Shown here: in pieces, positions 1 to 5,875 of the stretch
Numbering within the stretch: the stretch's first letter is position 1
Layout of the letters: each line of letters starts with the position of its first letter
NCBI GenBank assembly: GCA_016190405.1
Contig: JACPQO010000042.1
Coordinates: forward strand, 1-8,947
Direction: 5' to 3'
DNA length: 8,947 nucleotides
Source: Chloroflexota bacterium
Lineage (GTDB): Bacteria; Chloroflexota; Dehalococcoidia; SM23-28-2; RBG-16-64-32
Position numbers and translations under genes: made by a program
The notes under the pieces: generated by a model
What the model saw: only the letters and a program-made list of their open reading frames with translations
The model's database searches: none
Told to the model about the DNA's origin: nothing

Positions 1-687
1 GTTCTGGCGGGCGGCCCTGACGGCCAGGGGGTCGACGTCCAGGGCCAGGACGGAGCCTGCTCCCAGCTTGGCGGCGGCGATGGCCAGGATGCCGGAGCCG
101 GCGCCCAGGTCGAGGACCCGGTCGCCTCGCCGCACCAGCGCCTGCAGCGCGCGCAGGCACATGGCCGTCGTCGGGTGCTGGCCGGTGCCGAAGGCCATCC
201 CGGGGTCGATCTCGATGACGGTCTCGGGCAGACGCCCGCCCGTCTGGGCGCCGCCGCGCAGGGAGTAGCGGGTCCAGGACGGCTTGACCACCAGGGAGCC
301 GATGCGTTGGGGCCGAAAGTAGCGCTTCCAGGAGTGGCGCCAGTCCTCCTCGCGCAGGCGGCGGGCGCGGCGCCAGCGGGGCGGCTGTTGCAGGGGGGCG
401 AAGCCCAGGGCCAGGCGGAGGGATCGTCGCAGGCGGGCCGAATCGGGCCCGGTGGGCAGGTAGCCCTTGACCAGGGCGGGCGCATCGCCGTCCACCACGT
501 AGGTGTCGCCCGCGGGGTCGAGCCGGTGAGCCGGCTCGATGGCGACGCCGCCCGGGCAGGCCTGGCGCAGGACGTCGGCAGCCAGATCCGAGTCGATGCC
601 GGCGACCTCGACGGCGACCTCCAGCCAACCGGCGGCTGGGGATAGGGCCGGGGGGCGAGCTGGGTTCCGCTGGCGCGTCGTCTTCAC
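1..687 (-). CDS. prmA: Ribosomal protein L11 methyltransferase, C-terminus cut by window edge
   Basis: PrmA uses S-adenosylmethionine to methylate ribosomal protein L11 in the cytoplasm. The window holds the first 229 residues; the family is usually around 300, so the last quarter is missing. The diagnostic PrmA segment DPGMAFGTGQHPTT lies at residues 161-174, followed by SAM-binding motif I, DLGAGSGIL, at 193-201 and the acidic motif LDVDP near 217-221. The N-terminal part (WLEVAVEVAG, then an RLREEDWRHSWKRYF segment) matches the L11-recognition domain. I chose the GTG at 687-685 as start because no ATG or better start lies near it. It has no clear ribosome binding site and gives a loose Pro/Ala-rich leader of about 20 residues before WLEV, so the start is uncertain. 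It follows dnaJ by 49 bp on the same strand, a common arrangement in dnaK-dnaJ operons, and is probably cotranscribed with it. Confidence 0.93.
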   Translation of the reverse strand, partial: MKTTRQRNPARPPALSPAAGWLEVAVEVAGIDSDLAADVLRQACPGGVAIEPAHRLDPAGDTYVVDGDAPALVKGYLPTGPDSARLRRSLRLALGFAPLQQPPRWRRARRLREEDWRHSWKRYFRPQRIGSLVVKPSWTRYSLRGGAQTGGRLPETVIEIDPGMAFGTGQHPTTAMCLRALQALVRRGDRVLDLGAGSGILAIAAAKLGAGSVLALDVDPLAVRAARQN

Positions 688-697
688 GTCGGCTTGA

Positions 698-718
698 GGG
701 CGACCGCAAGGGCCGCCC
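698..718. repeat. Hairpin in the dnaJ-prmA gap, REP-like
   Basis: A GGGCG arm (698-702) pairs with CGCCC (714-718). An inner CC/GG pair and a GCAA loop (plus-strand reading) complete the stem, with a small internal mismatch. The hairpin sits between the dnaJ stop and the prmA start. It resembles short dispersed palindromes common in GC-rich environmental genomes, and could modulate prmA expression or protect the dnaJ mRNA end. It lacks a T-run on the transcribed strand, so it is not a typical intrinsic terminator. Confidence 0.4.
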
Positions 719-736
719 CTACATGATAGGACGGGA

Positions 737-1864
737 CTAGCCCAGGGCGTCCTTGATCTTGCCCAGGATCCCCTTGTCGCTGTCGTCAGATACGGGGGTG
801 CCGAAGCTCTCGGCCAGGCGCCGCAGGAGTTCGCGTTGCTCGTCGCTGAGCTCGCTGGGGATGACCACGCTGGCCCGCACCAGCAGGTCGCCGCGACCGC
901 CGGCGTGTAAGCGGGGCACGCCCTTCCCCTTGATGACGAACACGCGCCCGTTCTGGGCGCCGGGCGGGACGCGCAGGTCGACCGGCTTGCCCTCCAGGGT
1001 GGGGACCTCCGCCTCGAAGCCGAGAGCGGCCTGGGCGGGGTTCATCGGCAGGTCATAGATGAGGTCGTCCTCGTCGCGCTGGAACAGGGGGTGAGGGCTC
1101 ACCTCGATGTTGACGTAGAGATGGCCCGGGCCGCCGCCGCTCATCCCGGCGTCGCCCTCGCCGGAGAGGCGCATACGGGCGCCGTCGCTGATGCCGGCGG
1201 GGATCTTGACCAGCAGGCTGCGACGCTTGCGCTCGCGGCCGGCGCCGCGGCAGTCCTTGCAGGGGTCGGTGATGACGCGGCCCTGGCCGCGACACTGGGA
1301 GCAGGTGGCCACGTTGACGAACTGGCCGAAGAAGCTGCGGCTGACGCGGCGCACCTGGCCGGCGCCCTCGCAGGTGGGGCAGCGGGCCACTTGGGACCCC
1401 GGCTCGCTGCCGGAGCCGCCGCAGCGACCGCAGCGCTCGATGCGCTCCACCTCGACCTCGCGCTCGGCGCCGAAGGCGGCCTCCTGGAAGTCGATCTCGA
1501 TGTCCACGCGGCGGTCGGCGCCGCGCTCGGCCTGGCGGGGGCGCCGACCGGTGGCGGTGCCGCCGAAGAAGGCGTCGAAGATATCGCCGAAGCCGCCGAA
1601 GTCGAAGCCCTCGAAGGGACGGCCGAAGTCGAAGCCCTGCAGGCCGGCGTGGCCGAAACGGTCGTAGGCGGAGCGCTTCTCGGGGTCGGAGAGCACCTCG
1701 TACGCCTCGCCGATCTCCTTGAACTTGGCCTCGGCGCCGTCTTCCCTGTTGCGGTCGGGGTGGAATTGCATGGCCAGGCGGCGGAACGCCTTCTTGATCG
1801 CCTCGGCGGAAGCGCCGCGGGGCACGCCCAGCACTTCGTAGTAGTCGCGCTTGGTCTGAGCCAT
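737..1864 (-). CDS. dnaJ: Chaperone protein DnaJ (Hsp40)
   Basis: DnaJ is the J-domain co-chaperone that delivers unfolded substrates to DnaK and stimulates its ATPase. All canonical parts are present in 375 residues, the normal length. The J domain (about residues 4-68) has the HPD triad at 35-37. A Gly/Phe-rich linker follows at about 75-103. The zinc domain has four CxxCxGxG motifs beginning at C145, C162, C188 and C202 ([32 protein letters not shown]), and the substrate-binding C-terminal domains follow. I start at the ATG at 1864-1862, giving [10 protein letters not shown]. An in-frame TTG two codons upstream (1870) is possible but lies only 3 nt from a TAGAAT -10 element. With that -10 the mRNA would have a very short leader, so translation may be nearly leaderless. 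prmA follows by 49 bp. dnaK is on the same strand but about 6.4 kb upstream, so dnaJ has its own promoter here. Confidence 0.97.
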   Translation of the reverse strand: MAQTKRDYYEVLGVPRGASAEAIKKAFRRLAMQFHPDRNREDGAEAKFKEIGEAYEVLSDPEKRSAYDRFGHAGLQGFDFGRPFEGFDFGGFGDIFDAFFGGTATGRRPRQAERGADRRVDIEIDFQEAAFGAEREVEVERIERCGRCGGSGSEPGSQVARCPTCEGAGQVRRVSRSFFGQFVNVATCSQCRGQGRVITDPCKDCRGAGRERKRRSLLVKIPAGISDGARMRLSGEGDAGMSGGGPGHLYVNIEVSPHPLFQRDEDDLIYDLPMNPAQAALGFEAEVPTLEGKPVDLRVPPGAQNGRVFVIKGKGVPRLHAGGRGDLLVRASVVIPSELSDEQRELLRRLAESFGTPVSDDSDKGILGKIKDALG

Positions 1865-1871
1865 ATCCAAC

Positions 1872-1882
1872 CTATTCTATCA
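1872..1882 (-). promoter_or_regulatory. Extended -10 promoter element upstream of dnaJ
   Basis: Read on the minus strand this is TGATAGAATAG, an extended -10 (TGn) with hexamer TAGAAT at 1879-1874. The start ATG at 1864 lies 9 nt downstream, so the leader would be only a few bases. No TTGACA-like -35 box is seen 16-18 bp upstream and no CIRCE (HrcA) dyad is visible. Very similar elements occur before the prenyltransferase gene and the methyltransferase gene at 3498. Confidence 0.5.
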
Positions 1883-1888
1883 GAGGGA

Positions 1889-1930
1889 GGAGGCTGTAGG
1901 TTAGAGGTTGGAGGCTAGAGACTAGAGTGG
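1889..1930. repeat. Two degenerate 21-bp purine-rich tandem units
   Basis: Two units begin with GGAGGCT at 1889 and 1910 and continue with similar AG/TAGAG-rich sequence, giving a 21-bp period with several mismatches. They lie in the gap between divergent dnaJ and the regulator gene. Function unknown; low-complexity drift is possible. Confidence 0.3.
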
Positions 1931-2002
1931 ATGGGCTTCTCAGAGATCATTATGGGTGTTGGCTAATGTTACGAATCTCCTGGAAGAATGTGCCTCCAGG
2001 GC

Positions 2003-2031
2003 TTGACAAGCTCCGGTATGGCGTATATGCT
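2003..2031 (+). promoter_or_regulatory. Sigma70-type promoter of the ArsR-type regulator gene
   Basis: A perfect -35 TTGACA (2003-2008) is followed by a 17-bp spacer and a -10 TATGCT (2026-2031). Transcription should start near 2038. The start codon at 2066 has a GAGGA ribosome binding site at 2054-2058 with 7-nt spacing. This is the best-formed promoter in the window. The -10 box lies inside the dyad at 2017-2051, so a bound repressor would block it. Confidence 0.75.
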
Positions 2032-2051
2032 ACTACATGCATAGACGCATA
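2017..2051. promoter_or_regulatory. Inverted-repeat operator candidate over the -10 box
   Basis: The left arm TATGGCGTATATGC (2017-2030) and the right arm GCATAGACGCATA (2039-2051) are inverted copies. The reverse complement of the right arm, TATGCGTCTATGC, matches the left arm at 12 of 13 positions with one extra G. The arms are 8 bp apart. The dyad covers the -10 box and probable start site of the gene that follows. That gene encodes a helix-turn-helix regulator of a family that often represses its own gene, so autorepression is the natural reading. Confidence 0.6.
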
Positions 2052-2065
2052 TCGAGGAACAAGCA

Positions 2066-3199
2066 ATGCCGAGGCTATCGCAGACCATAACGAGGACCGA
2101 GTCCAGGATCCAGTTCGTGGCGTCGCCCACCCTGGACCTCATGAACGCCATGTACTTTACCAGCCTGGTGACGCAGACCGACGGCATCGAGGGTTGGCCC
2201 ACACGACTGCGCGCCGAGATGACCCCGGACCTGCTGGCCGAGCTCGACTCCCTCTACAACTACCCGGCCGGCGACCCCGGCCTGCCGGGCATCCTGGGCG
2301 AGAACCTCTTCGCCCATCCCGAACTCTGGCACGACCTGGCGTCCCTCCTTCGCTACGTCCGCGAGATGCCCCTCGGCGTCACGGGCTCCGAGGCCGACCC
2401 CGGCGTCCAGGGGCTCGTCTACCAGGCGACCTTCCGCTACCTGGACGAGGCCGAGCGACAGCCCTACCAGGGCATGCCGCCTCGGGAAGCCATCGATAGC
2501 AGGTTGCGCAGCCTGGGCGACCGCGACGCCGACACCGTCATGGCGCTCTACGATCGCCCGGAGGAGCTGCGGCAGCGCCTGGCGTCGCTTATCGAGCGCT
2601 TCTACCAGGGGCACTACCGCCAGGAGGTGCCCGCACGGCTGCCCTGCCTGGAGCGCAGCGCGGCGGTCCATCGGAACCAGCCCGTGGGCGACCCGGGAGC
2701 CCTGGCCCGCCGGCTGACGGGCCGGGCCAGCTCCTGCCTGGAGCCGCAGGAGAACGGCCAGCCGCCGATATGCCCGGGGCCGTACGAGCGGCTAATCTTC
2801 GCGCCGTCGCTGGACATGGGGCCCTACACCTCCTGCGCGGCCGTCGGGCGCGTCCACGGCCTTTTCTACCCCTGCGAGCCGGAGTTCGTGGGCGCCTCCC
2901 CGGAGGAGGCCGCCGAGGCCCATCTGGCCCGCGTATACAAGGCCCTGGCCGACGAGCAGAGGCTGCGAATCCTGCGCCTGCTCAGGGAGCGGGAGCTGTA
3001 CGCCCAGGAGATCGTGGAGCGCACAGGGCTGCACCAGTCCGTGGTGTCGCGGCACCTGGCGTTCATGAGGGCCGTGGGCCTGGTGCAGGCCCGCAAGCAA
3101 AACAACATGAAGTTCTTCTCCCTCAACCCGGACATCCGGCACGAGCTGGCGAAGACCCTGGACCTGTTTCAGACGGTGGCCGAGCAGCCACGGAAGTGA
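2066..3199 (+). CDS. ArsR-type winged-helix regulator with a long N-terminal domain
   Basis: A 377-residue transcription factor. The C-terminal part (about 286-355) is an ArsR-like winged helix: YKALADEQRLRILRLL, then ELYAQEIVERTGL, then the recognition helix HQSVVSRHLAFMRAVGLV and a wing with KFFSLN. The classic ELCVCDL metal-binding helix is replaced by ELYAQEI, so this is not a typical arsenic or metal sensor. The N-terminal ~280 residues are helical and begin with a segment (FVASPTLDLMNAMYF) like the extra N-terminal domains of long ArsR-type regulators in Actinobacteria and Chloroflexota; what it senses is unknown. Five cysteines (194, 224, 236, 257, 270) sit before the DNA-binding domain. 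The ATG at 2066 is well supported by the ribosome binding site and promoter. A tiny gene follows after 19 bp and is probably in the same operon. It is divergent from dnaJ. Confidence 0.85.
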   Translation: MPRLSQTITRTESRIQFVASPTLDLMNAMYFTSLVTQTDGIEGWPTRLRAEMTPDLLAELDSLYNYPAGDPGLPGILGENLFAHPELWHDLASLLRYVREMPLGVTGSEADPGVQGLVYQATFRYLDEAERQPYQGMPPREAIDSRLRSLGDRDADTVMALYDRPEELRQRLASLIERFYQGHYRQEVPARLPCLERSAAVHRNQPVGDPGALARRLTGRASSCLEPQENGQPPICPGPYERLIFAPSLDMGPYTSCAAVGRVHGLFYPCEPEFVGASPEEAAEAHLARVYKALADEQRLRILRLLRERELYAQEIVERTGLHQSVVSRHLAFMRAVGLVQARKQNNMKFFSLNPDIRHELAKTLDLFQTVAEQPRK

Positions 3200-3218
3200 C
3201 CAGAAGGGAGGCCTGACC

Positions 3219-3449
3219 ATGTGGACGCACCTGTACGTGAACGAGAAGCTGCGTGAACTCGAGCGGGAAGTCGCCCGCCGGACCTTTCGTCCGCAGCCGC
3301 CGAGGCGGAAGCCCGTCGTGGGCCCGGCCGTCCGCGCTGCCGGCGGGGCGCTGCGTCGGCTGGGCGAAGGGCTGGAGTCGTGGGCAGCGCCGACCGCCGC
3401 CGACGCTGACGGCTTACGGGCCGTGAGCGACCGGCCGGAGGCGGCCTAG
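3219..3449 (+). CDS. Small basic hypothetical protein
   Basis: A 76-residue protein I do not recognise. The N-terminus (MWTHLYVNEKLRELEREVARR) should form a charged amphipathic helix. A basic, Pro/Arg-rich stretch follows (about 22-35), then a short helix and an acidic Ala-rich tail. No cysteines, signal peptide or membrane segment is seen. The ribosome binding site is excellent (GAAGGGAGG at 3203-3211, 7 nt before the ATG), which supports real translation. It starts 19 bp after the regulator gene stop, so it is probably cotranscribed and controlled by the same operator. Function unknown; a partner or small effector of the regulator is one possibility, not shown by the sequence. Confidence 0.6.
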   Translation: MWTHLYVNEKLRELEREVARRTFRPQPPRRKPVVGPAVRAAGGALRRLGEGLESWAAPTAADADGLRAVSDRPEAA

Positions 3450-3481
3450 GCAGGCAGCGCGCGACGCCCGGGCGGCCGGTC

Positions 3482-3492
3482 TGCTAGCATAG
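3482..3492 (+). promoter_or_regulatory. Extended -10 element, possibly for a leaderless transcript
   Basis: TGCTAGCATAG contains the hexamer TAGCAT (3485-3490), exactly 7 nt before the GTG start at 3498. That spacing places the transcription start at or next to the start codon, so the mRNA may be leaderless; no Shine-Dalgarno sequence is present to contradict this. No -35 box is evident. Confidence 0.45.
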
Positions 3493-3497
3493 CTCCC

Positions 3498-4292
3498 GTG
3501 GGCCGGGAGAGCATCAGTTTCGAACACGCGGCCGACTTCTACGACGCCACCCGCGCGCTGTCGCCGGAAGCGCAGGGGCGCGTCGCGGAGGTGATGCTGC
3601 GGGAGTTGCGCCGTGCGGGGGCCGAACGGGCGCTGGAGGTGGGCGTTGGCACGGGACGGATGGCACGGCCGCTGGCCGGACGCGGCGTCCGCATCTGCGG
3701 CGTGGACATGGCGCTCGCCATGCTGGAGAAGTTCCGCGAGCAGCTTGCACCGGGAGCCGCGCCGGCTGACTTGCTCCTTGCCGATGCCACTCAGCTGCCC
3801 CTGCGGACGGGCGCGTTCCGCGCCGCGATCGTCGTGCACGTGATGCACCTGGTCTCTGACTGGCGGGCGGTGCTGGGCGAGCTCCGGCGCGTACTCCAGC
3901 CGGGCGGTATCCTCATCGAGCACTACACGGAGAGCGATTTCGGCGCGCTGGAGGCGGGCAACGAGAAGTGGAATGGGCTGCTGACCGCGAAGGGCTTCCA
4001 GCGCCGGAAGAGGCCGGAGCCCGCAGAGATCGACGCCGGGCTCTCACAGTTGGGCGCTAGGGTGCGCGTGGAGACAGTGTGGGAGGAGCAGGTGGTGCGC
4101 ACGCCCGCTCAGGACCTGGAAGAGACCCGCGACCGTGTGCACTCCTGGACGTGGGAGATCCCCGACGATGTCCTGCGTGCCTGCCTGCCGGAATACGAAG
4201 CATGGGCGCAGAACTTCTTCGGGGACCTGTCGAGGCCGTTCACCGGCAGGGTGCGCCATCAGCTGGAGGTCTGGACCTTCCCGGGCGGCTGA
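3498..4292 (+). CDS. Class I SAM-dependent methyltransferase
   Basis: A 264-residue methyltransferase of the Methyltransf_11/25 type. SAM-binding motif I is LEVGVGTGR (46-54), the acidic end of the second strand is GVDMA (68-72), a DATQLPLRTGAF segment (96-107) is motif II-like, and RVLQPGG (131-137) is the usual post-motif loop. The C-terminal ~100 residues (EEQVVRTPAQDLEETRDRVHSWTWEIPDD) resemble uncharacterised methyltransferases where this region shapes the substrate pocket; the substrate cannot be read from the sequence. The start is GTG at 3498, with no ribosome binding site but a -10-like element 7 nt upstream. The gene ends 6 bp before the stop of the convergent prenyltransferase gene, leaving no room for a separate terminator. 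Confidence 0.85.
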   Translation: MGRESISFEHAADFYDATRALSPEAQGRVAEVMLRELRRAGAERALEVGVGTGRMARPLAGRGVRICGVDMALAMLEKFREQLAPGAAPADLLLADATQLPLRTGAFRAAIVVHVMHLVSDWRAVLGELRRVLQPGGILIEHYTESDFGALEAGNEKWNGLLTAKGFQRRKRPEPAEIDAGLSQLGARVRVETVWEEQVVRTPAQDLEETRDRVHSWTWEIPDDVLRACLPEYEAWAQNFFGDLSRPFTGRVRHQLEVWTFPGG

Positions 4293-4298
4293 CGCGCC

Positions 4299-5360
4299 CT
4301 AAAAGACCGCTTCGCCGATGAGCTGGAGGGCCAGGCCGCCGACGAACAGCAGCCCGAAGCGCCGGTTGTGAACGAAGGCGGCCCCCACGAACCACAGCGG
4401 CCAGCCGCGATAGCCCTCCGGCGGCCGCTCCGGCTTGGGACGGTTGTAGAAGCGCAGCACCAGCAGTAGCAGGGGCAGGGCGCCGAAGACGAGCAGGAGC
4501 CCCGGCATCTCCTGCCAGACCACCAGGGCCACGGCGGCCGCGTACATGAGGATGCACAGCCCCTGGGTGGTGCGCCGCGCCAGCGCCTCGCCCAGGACGA
4601 TGGGCATGGTGCGGATCCCCTTGGAGCTGTCGAAGGCCAGCTTGTCCAGGTGCTTGCCGAAGAGGACGGACGTCACCCCCAGGCCGTAGGGGACGGAAGC
4701 GAGAATCACCCACAGGGGCAGGTGTTCGGCCATCACGTAGTAGGTGCCGCCGATCATCAGGGGCCCCCAGACGATGAACACAGCGATCTCGCCCAGACCG
4801 AAGTGCTTCAGCGGCAACGGCCCGCCGGAGTAGAAGAGCAGGACGGCGGCCCCGCTGAGGGCGAAGATGAGGACTTCCGGGCCGCTGGCCACGGTCAGGT
4901 AGATGCCGATGGCCGCCGCCACGCCCAGGATGCCGGCCGTGACGAGCAGGAACTCGCGCCGGCTTTCCCCTGAGGCTGCCTGTCCTGAGCCTTGTTGAAG
5001 GGCCGAGGGGTCACGCTGCCTTGTGGTCATGGGGTGGGGGCCGTAGGTGACGCGAGGCGAGTCGGGGGTGTCGATGCCATGGCGGTAGTCCCAGAAGTCG
5101 TTGACCAGGTTGCTGCCGGTGTGGGCCAGCACCAGGCCCACCGCGACGAGCGCAAGGAGCGGCGCATCGAAAACGTCGTCGCGCAGGGCCAGCAGCCCGC
5201 CGATGACGGCGGAGATGGCGGTCATGACCACCACCGAGACGCGCCCCAGGATGAGCCAGCGGCTGATGGGATCGACCTGGGCCGGGTCGACGCGGGGGAT
5301 GGTGTACAGGGCGCGCAGCCAGAGGGCGGGGCCGCCGGCCGTCTTGGTGGCAGTGGTCAC
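4299..5360 (-). CDS. UbiA-family prenyltransferase, MenA-like
   Basis: A 353-residue integral membrane protein with about eight or nine hydrophobic helices. UbiA enzymes attach a polyprenyl chain to an aromatic ring in the membrane. The first Asp-rich motif is NDFWDYRHGIDT (87-98), very like MenA (1,4-dihydroxy-2-naphthoate prenyltransferase, menaquinone synthesis). The second is DKLAFDSSKGIRTMP (239-253), with D239, D244, K247 and R250 in family positions. The GTG start at 5360-5358 has a GAGGAG ribosome binding site 6 nt upstream and a promoter-like element 45 nt upstream. The loop after the first motif (about 104-135) is long and contains residues from an inserted dispersed 22-bp repeat (LQQGSGQA), without a frameshift. 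A menaquinone role is likely by motif, but no other men genes are nearby, so I give no symbol. Confidence 0.85.
   Translation of the reverse strand: MTTATKTAGGPALWLRALYTIPRVDPAQVDPISRWLILGRVSVVVMTAISAVIGGLLALRDDVFDAPLLALVAVGLVLAHTGSNLVNDFWDYRHGIDTPDSPRVTYGPHPMTTRQRDPSALQQGSGQAASGESRREFLLVTAGILGVAAAIGIYLTVASGPEVLIFALSGAAVLLFYSGGPLPLKHFGLGEIAVFIVWGPLMIGGTYYVMAEHLPLWVILASVPYGLGVTSVLFGKHLDKLAFDSSKGIRTMPIVLGEALARRTTQGLCILMYAAAVALVVWQEMPGLLLVFGALPLLLLVLRFYNRPKPERPPEGYRGWPLWFVGAAFVHNRRFGLLFVGGLALQLIGEAVF
4982..5003. repeat. 22-bp dispersed repeat inside the prenyltransferase gene
   Basis: One of three 22-bp copies in the window that share CCTGAGC and, after a fixed 5-base gap plus TGAAGGG or CGAAGGG, an AGGG end. 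This copy has CTTGTT in the middle. It is read in frame in the prenyltransferase and encodes about LQQGSGQ in a loop facing the solvent. The other copies are at 6869 and 6919. Confidence 0.6.
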
Positions 5361-5403
5361 AGCTATCTCCTCAGGCGCAGGTCCCGACTGTCCCGCGCCA
5401 GGG

Positions 5404-5414
5404 CTATTCTAGCA
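5404..5414 (-). promoter_or_regulatory. Extended -10 element upstream of the prenyltransferase gene
   Basis: Minus-strand TGCTAGAATAG carries a TAGAAT hexamer (5411-5406) with an upstream TGn extension. It lies 45 nt before the GTG start, leaving a normal leader with a GAGGAG ribosome binding site. The -35 region is poor (TTTCAC at 17 bp), as extended -10 promoters tolerate. Confidence 0.5.
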
Positions 5415-5464
5415 GGCTGCGGGCGTTCGTGAAATCCACCACAGACGCCAAGCGGAGGGCCGTC

Positions 5465-5773
5465 CTAGCCCGCCATGTCGGCCATGACCTGCTTGGCCTC
5501 CGCCAGGTCCATCACCGGCGTCATGTGCACGGTGGCCAGCATGCCGGGGAAGACGGCGCCGAAGAAGTTCTGGGCCGCCCGTGTGCTGGGGGCGTCGACG
5601 ACGAAGAAGCCGGTGTGCTCCGGGAAGGCGTAGGCCACGGAGAGGACCTTCACGTCGTTGGTCCGCGCGGCCTCTTCCAGCTTGCTGAAGCCCGCGTTCA
5701 GCGTCTTCATGCGGTCGGGGTGGGGGCCGGGGCAACTCTCGGCGGTGTGGGTGTGCGTCACGTGGAGCAGCAT
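5465..5773 (-). CDS. Small ferredoxin-like-fold protein, possibly DUF3303-like
   Basis: A 102-residue soluble protein without signal peptide. The predicted pattern is strand (MLLHVTHTHT), a helix (about 20-36, RMKTLNAGFSKLEEAA), two strands (VKVLSVAYAF and HTGFFVVDAP), a helix (STRAAQNFFGAVFPG), a final strand (ATVHMTPVMD) and a C-terminal helix. This is the layout of dimeric alpha-beta ferredoxin-like proteins such as DUF3303, EthD and Dabb families. Histidines cluster at the N-terminus (HVTHTHT), with C14 and H18 following. Function unknown. The ribosome binding site AAGGAGGG (5786-5779) is strong. It starts 102 bp after the stop of the predicted selenoprotein methyltransferase on the same strand and may be in its operon, although a possible promoter lies in the gap. 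Confidence 0.75.
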   Translation of the reverse strand: MLLHVTHTHTAESCPGPHPDRMKTLNAGFSKLEEAARTNDVKVLSVAYAFPEHTGFFVVDAPSTRAAQNFFGAVFPGMLATVHMTPVMDLAEAKQVMADMAG

Positions 5774-5830
5774 GACTTCCCTCCTTCTGCTATGGAGGTG
5801 GCGCCTCAGGCAACACCATCCGACACAAGG

Positions 5831-5859
5831 ATTTTGCTACCGCCGCGTCGGTTTGTCCA
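5831..5859 (-). promoter_or_regulatory. Possible promoter for the small ferredoxin-like gene
   Basis: On the minus strand, TGGACA (5859-5854; 5 of 6 to the -35 consensus) is followed by a 17-bp spacer and CAAAAT (5836-5831; 4 of 6 to the -10 consensus). A start near 5824 would give a leader of about 50 nt to the ATG at 5773. The match is modest. Confidence 0.35.
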
Positions 5860-5875
5860 GCGAAAATACGGAGCG

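Noticed and set aside
175..645. Plus-strand open frame opposite prmA
   Set aside because: The minus strand carries clear PrmA motifs; the plus translation is Gly/Ala-rich with no recognisable domain.
1091..1918. 275-codon plus-strand open frame opposite dnaJ
   Set aside because: It is antisense to a fully canonical DnaJ and its Ala/Gly/Leu/Val-rich translation is a composition artefact of GC-rich third positions.
1979..2000. CCTGGA/TCCAGG hairpin as a terminator
   Set aside because: A 6-bp stem with a 10-nt loop and no T-run; there is no upstream transcript on the plus strand that would need it.
1865..2065. CIRCE or other heat-shock operator upstream of dnaJ
   Set aside because: No TTAGCACTC-type dyad is present in this gap; the only clear dyad lies at the regulator promoter.
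1927..2499. Plus-strand frame overlapping the regulator gene start
   Set aside because: It begins upstream of the mapped promoter, ends inside the regulator gene in another frame, and becomes Arg/Pro-rich noise.
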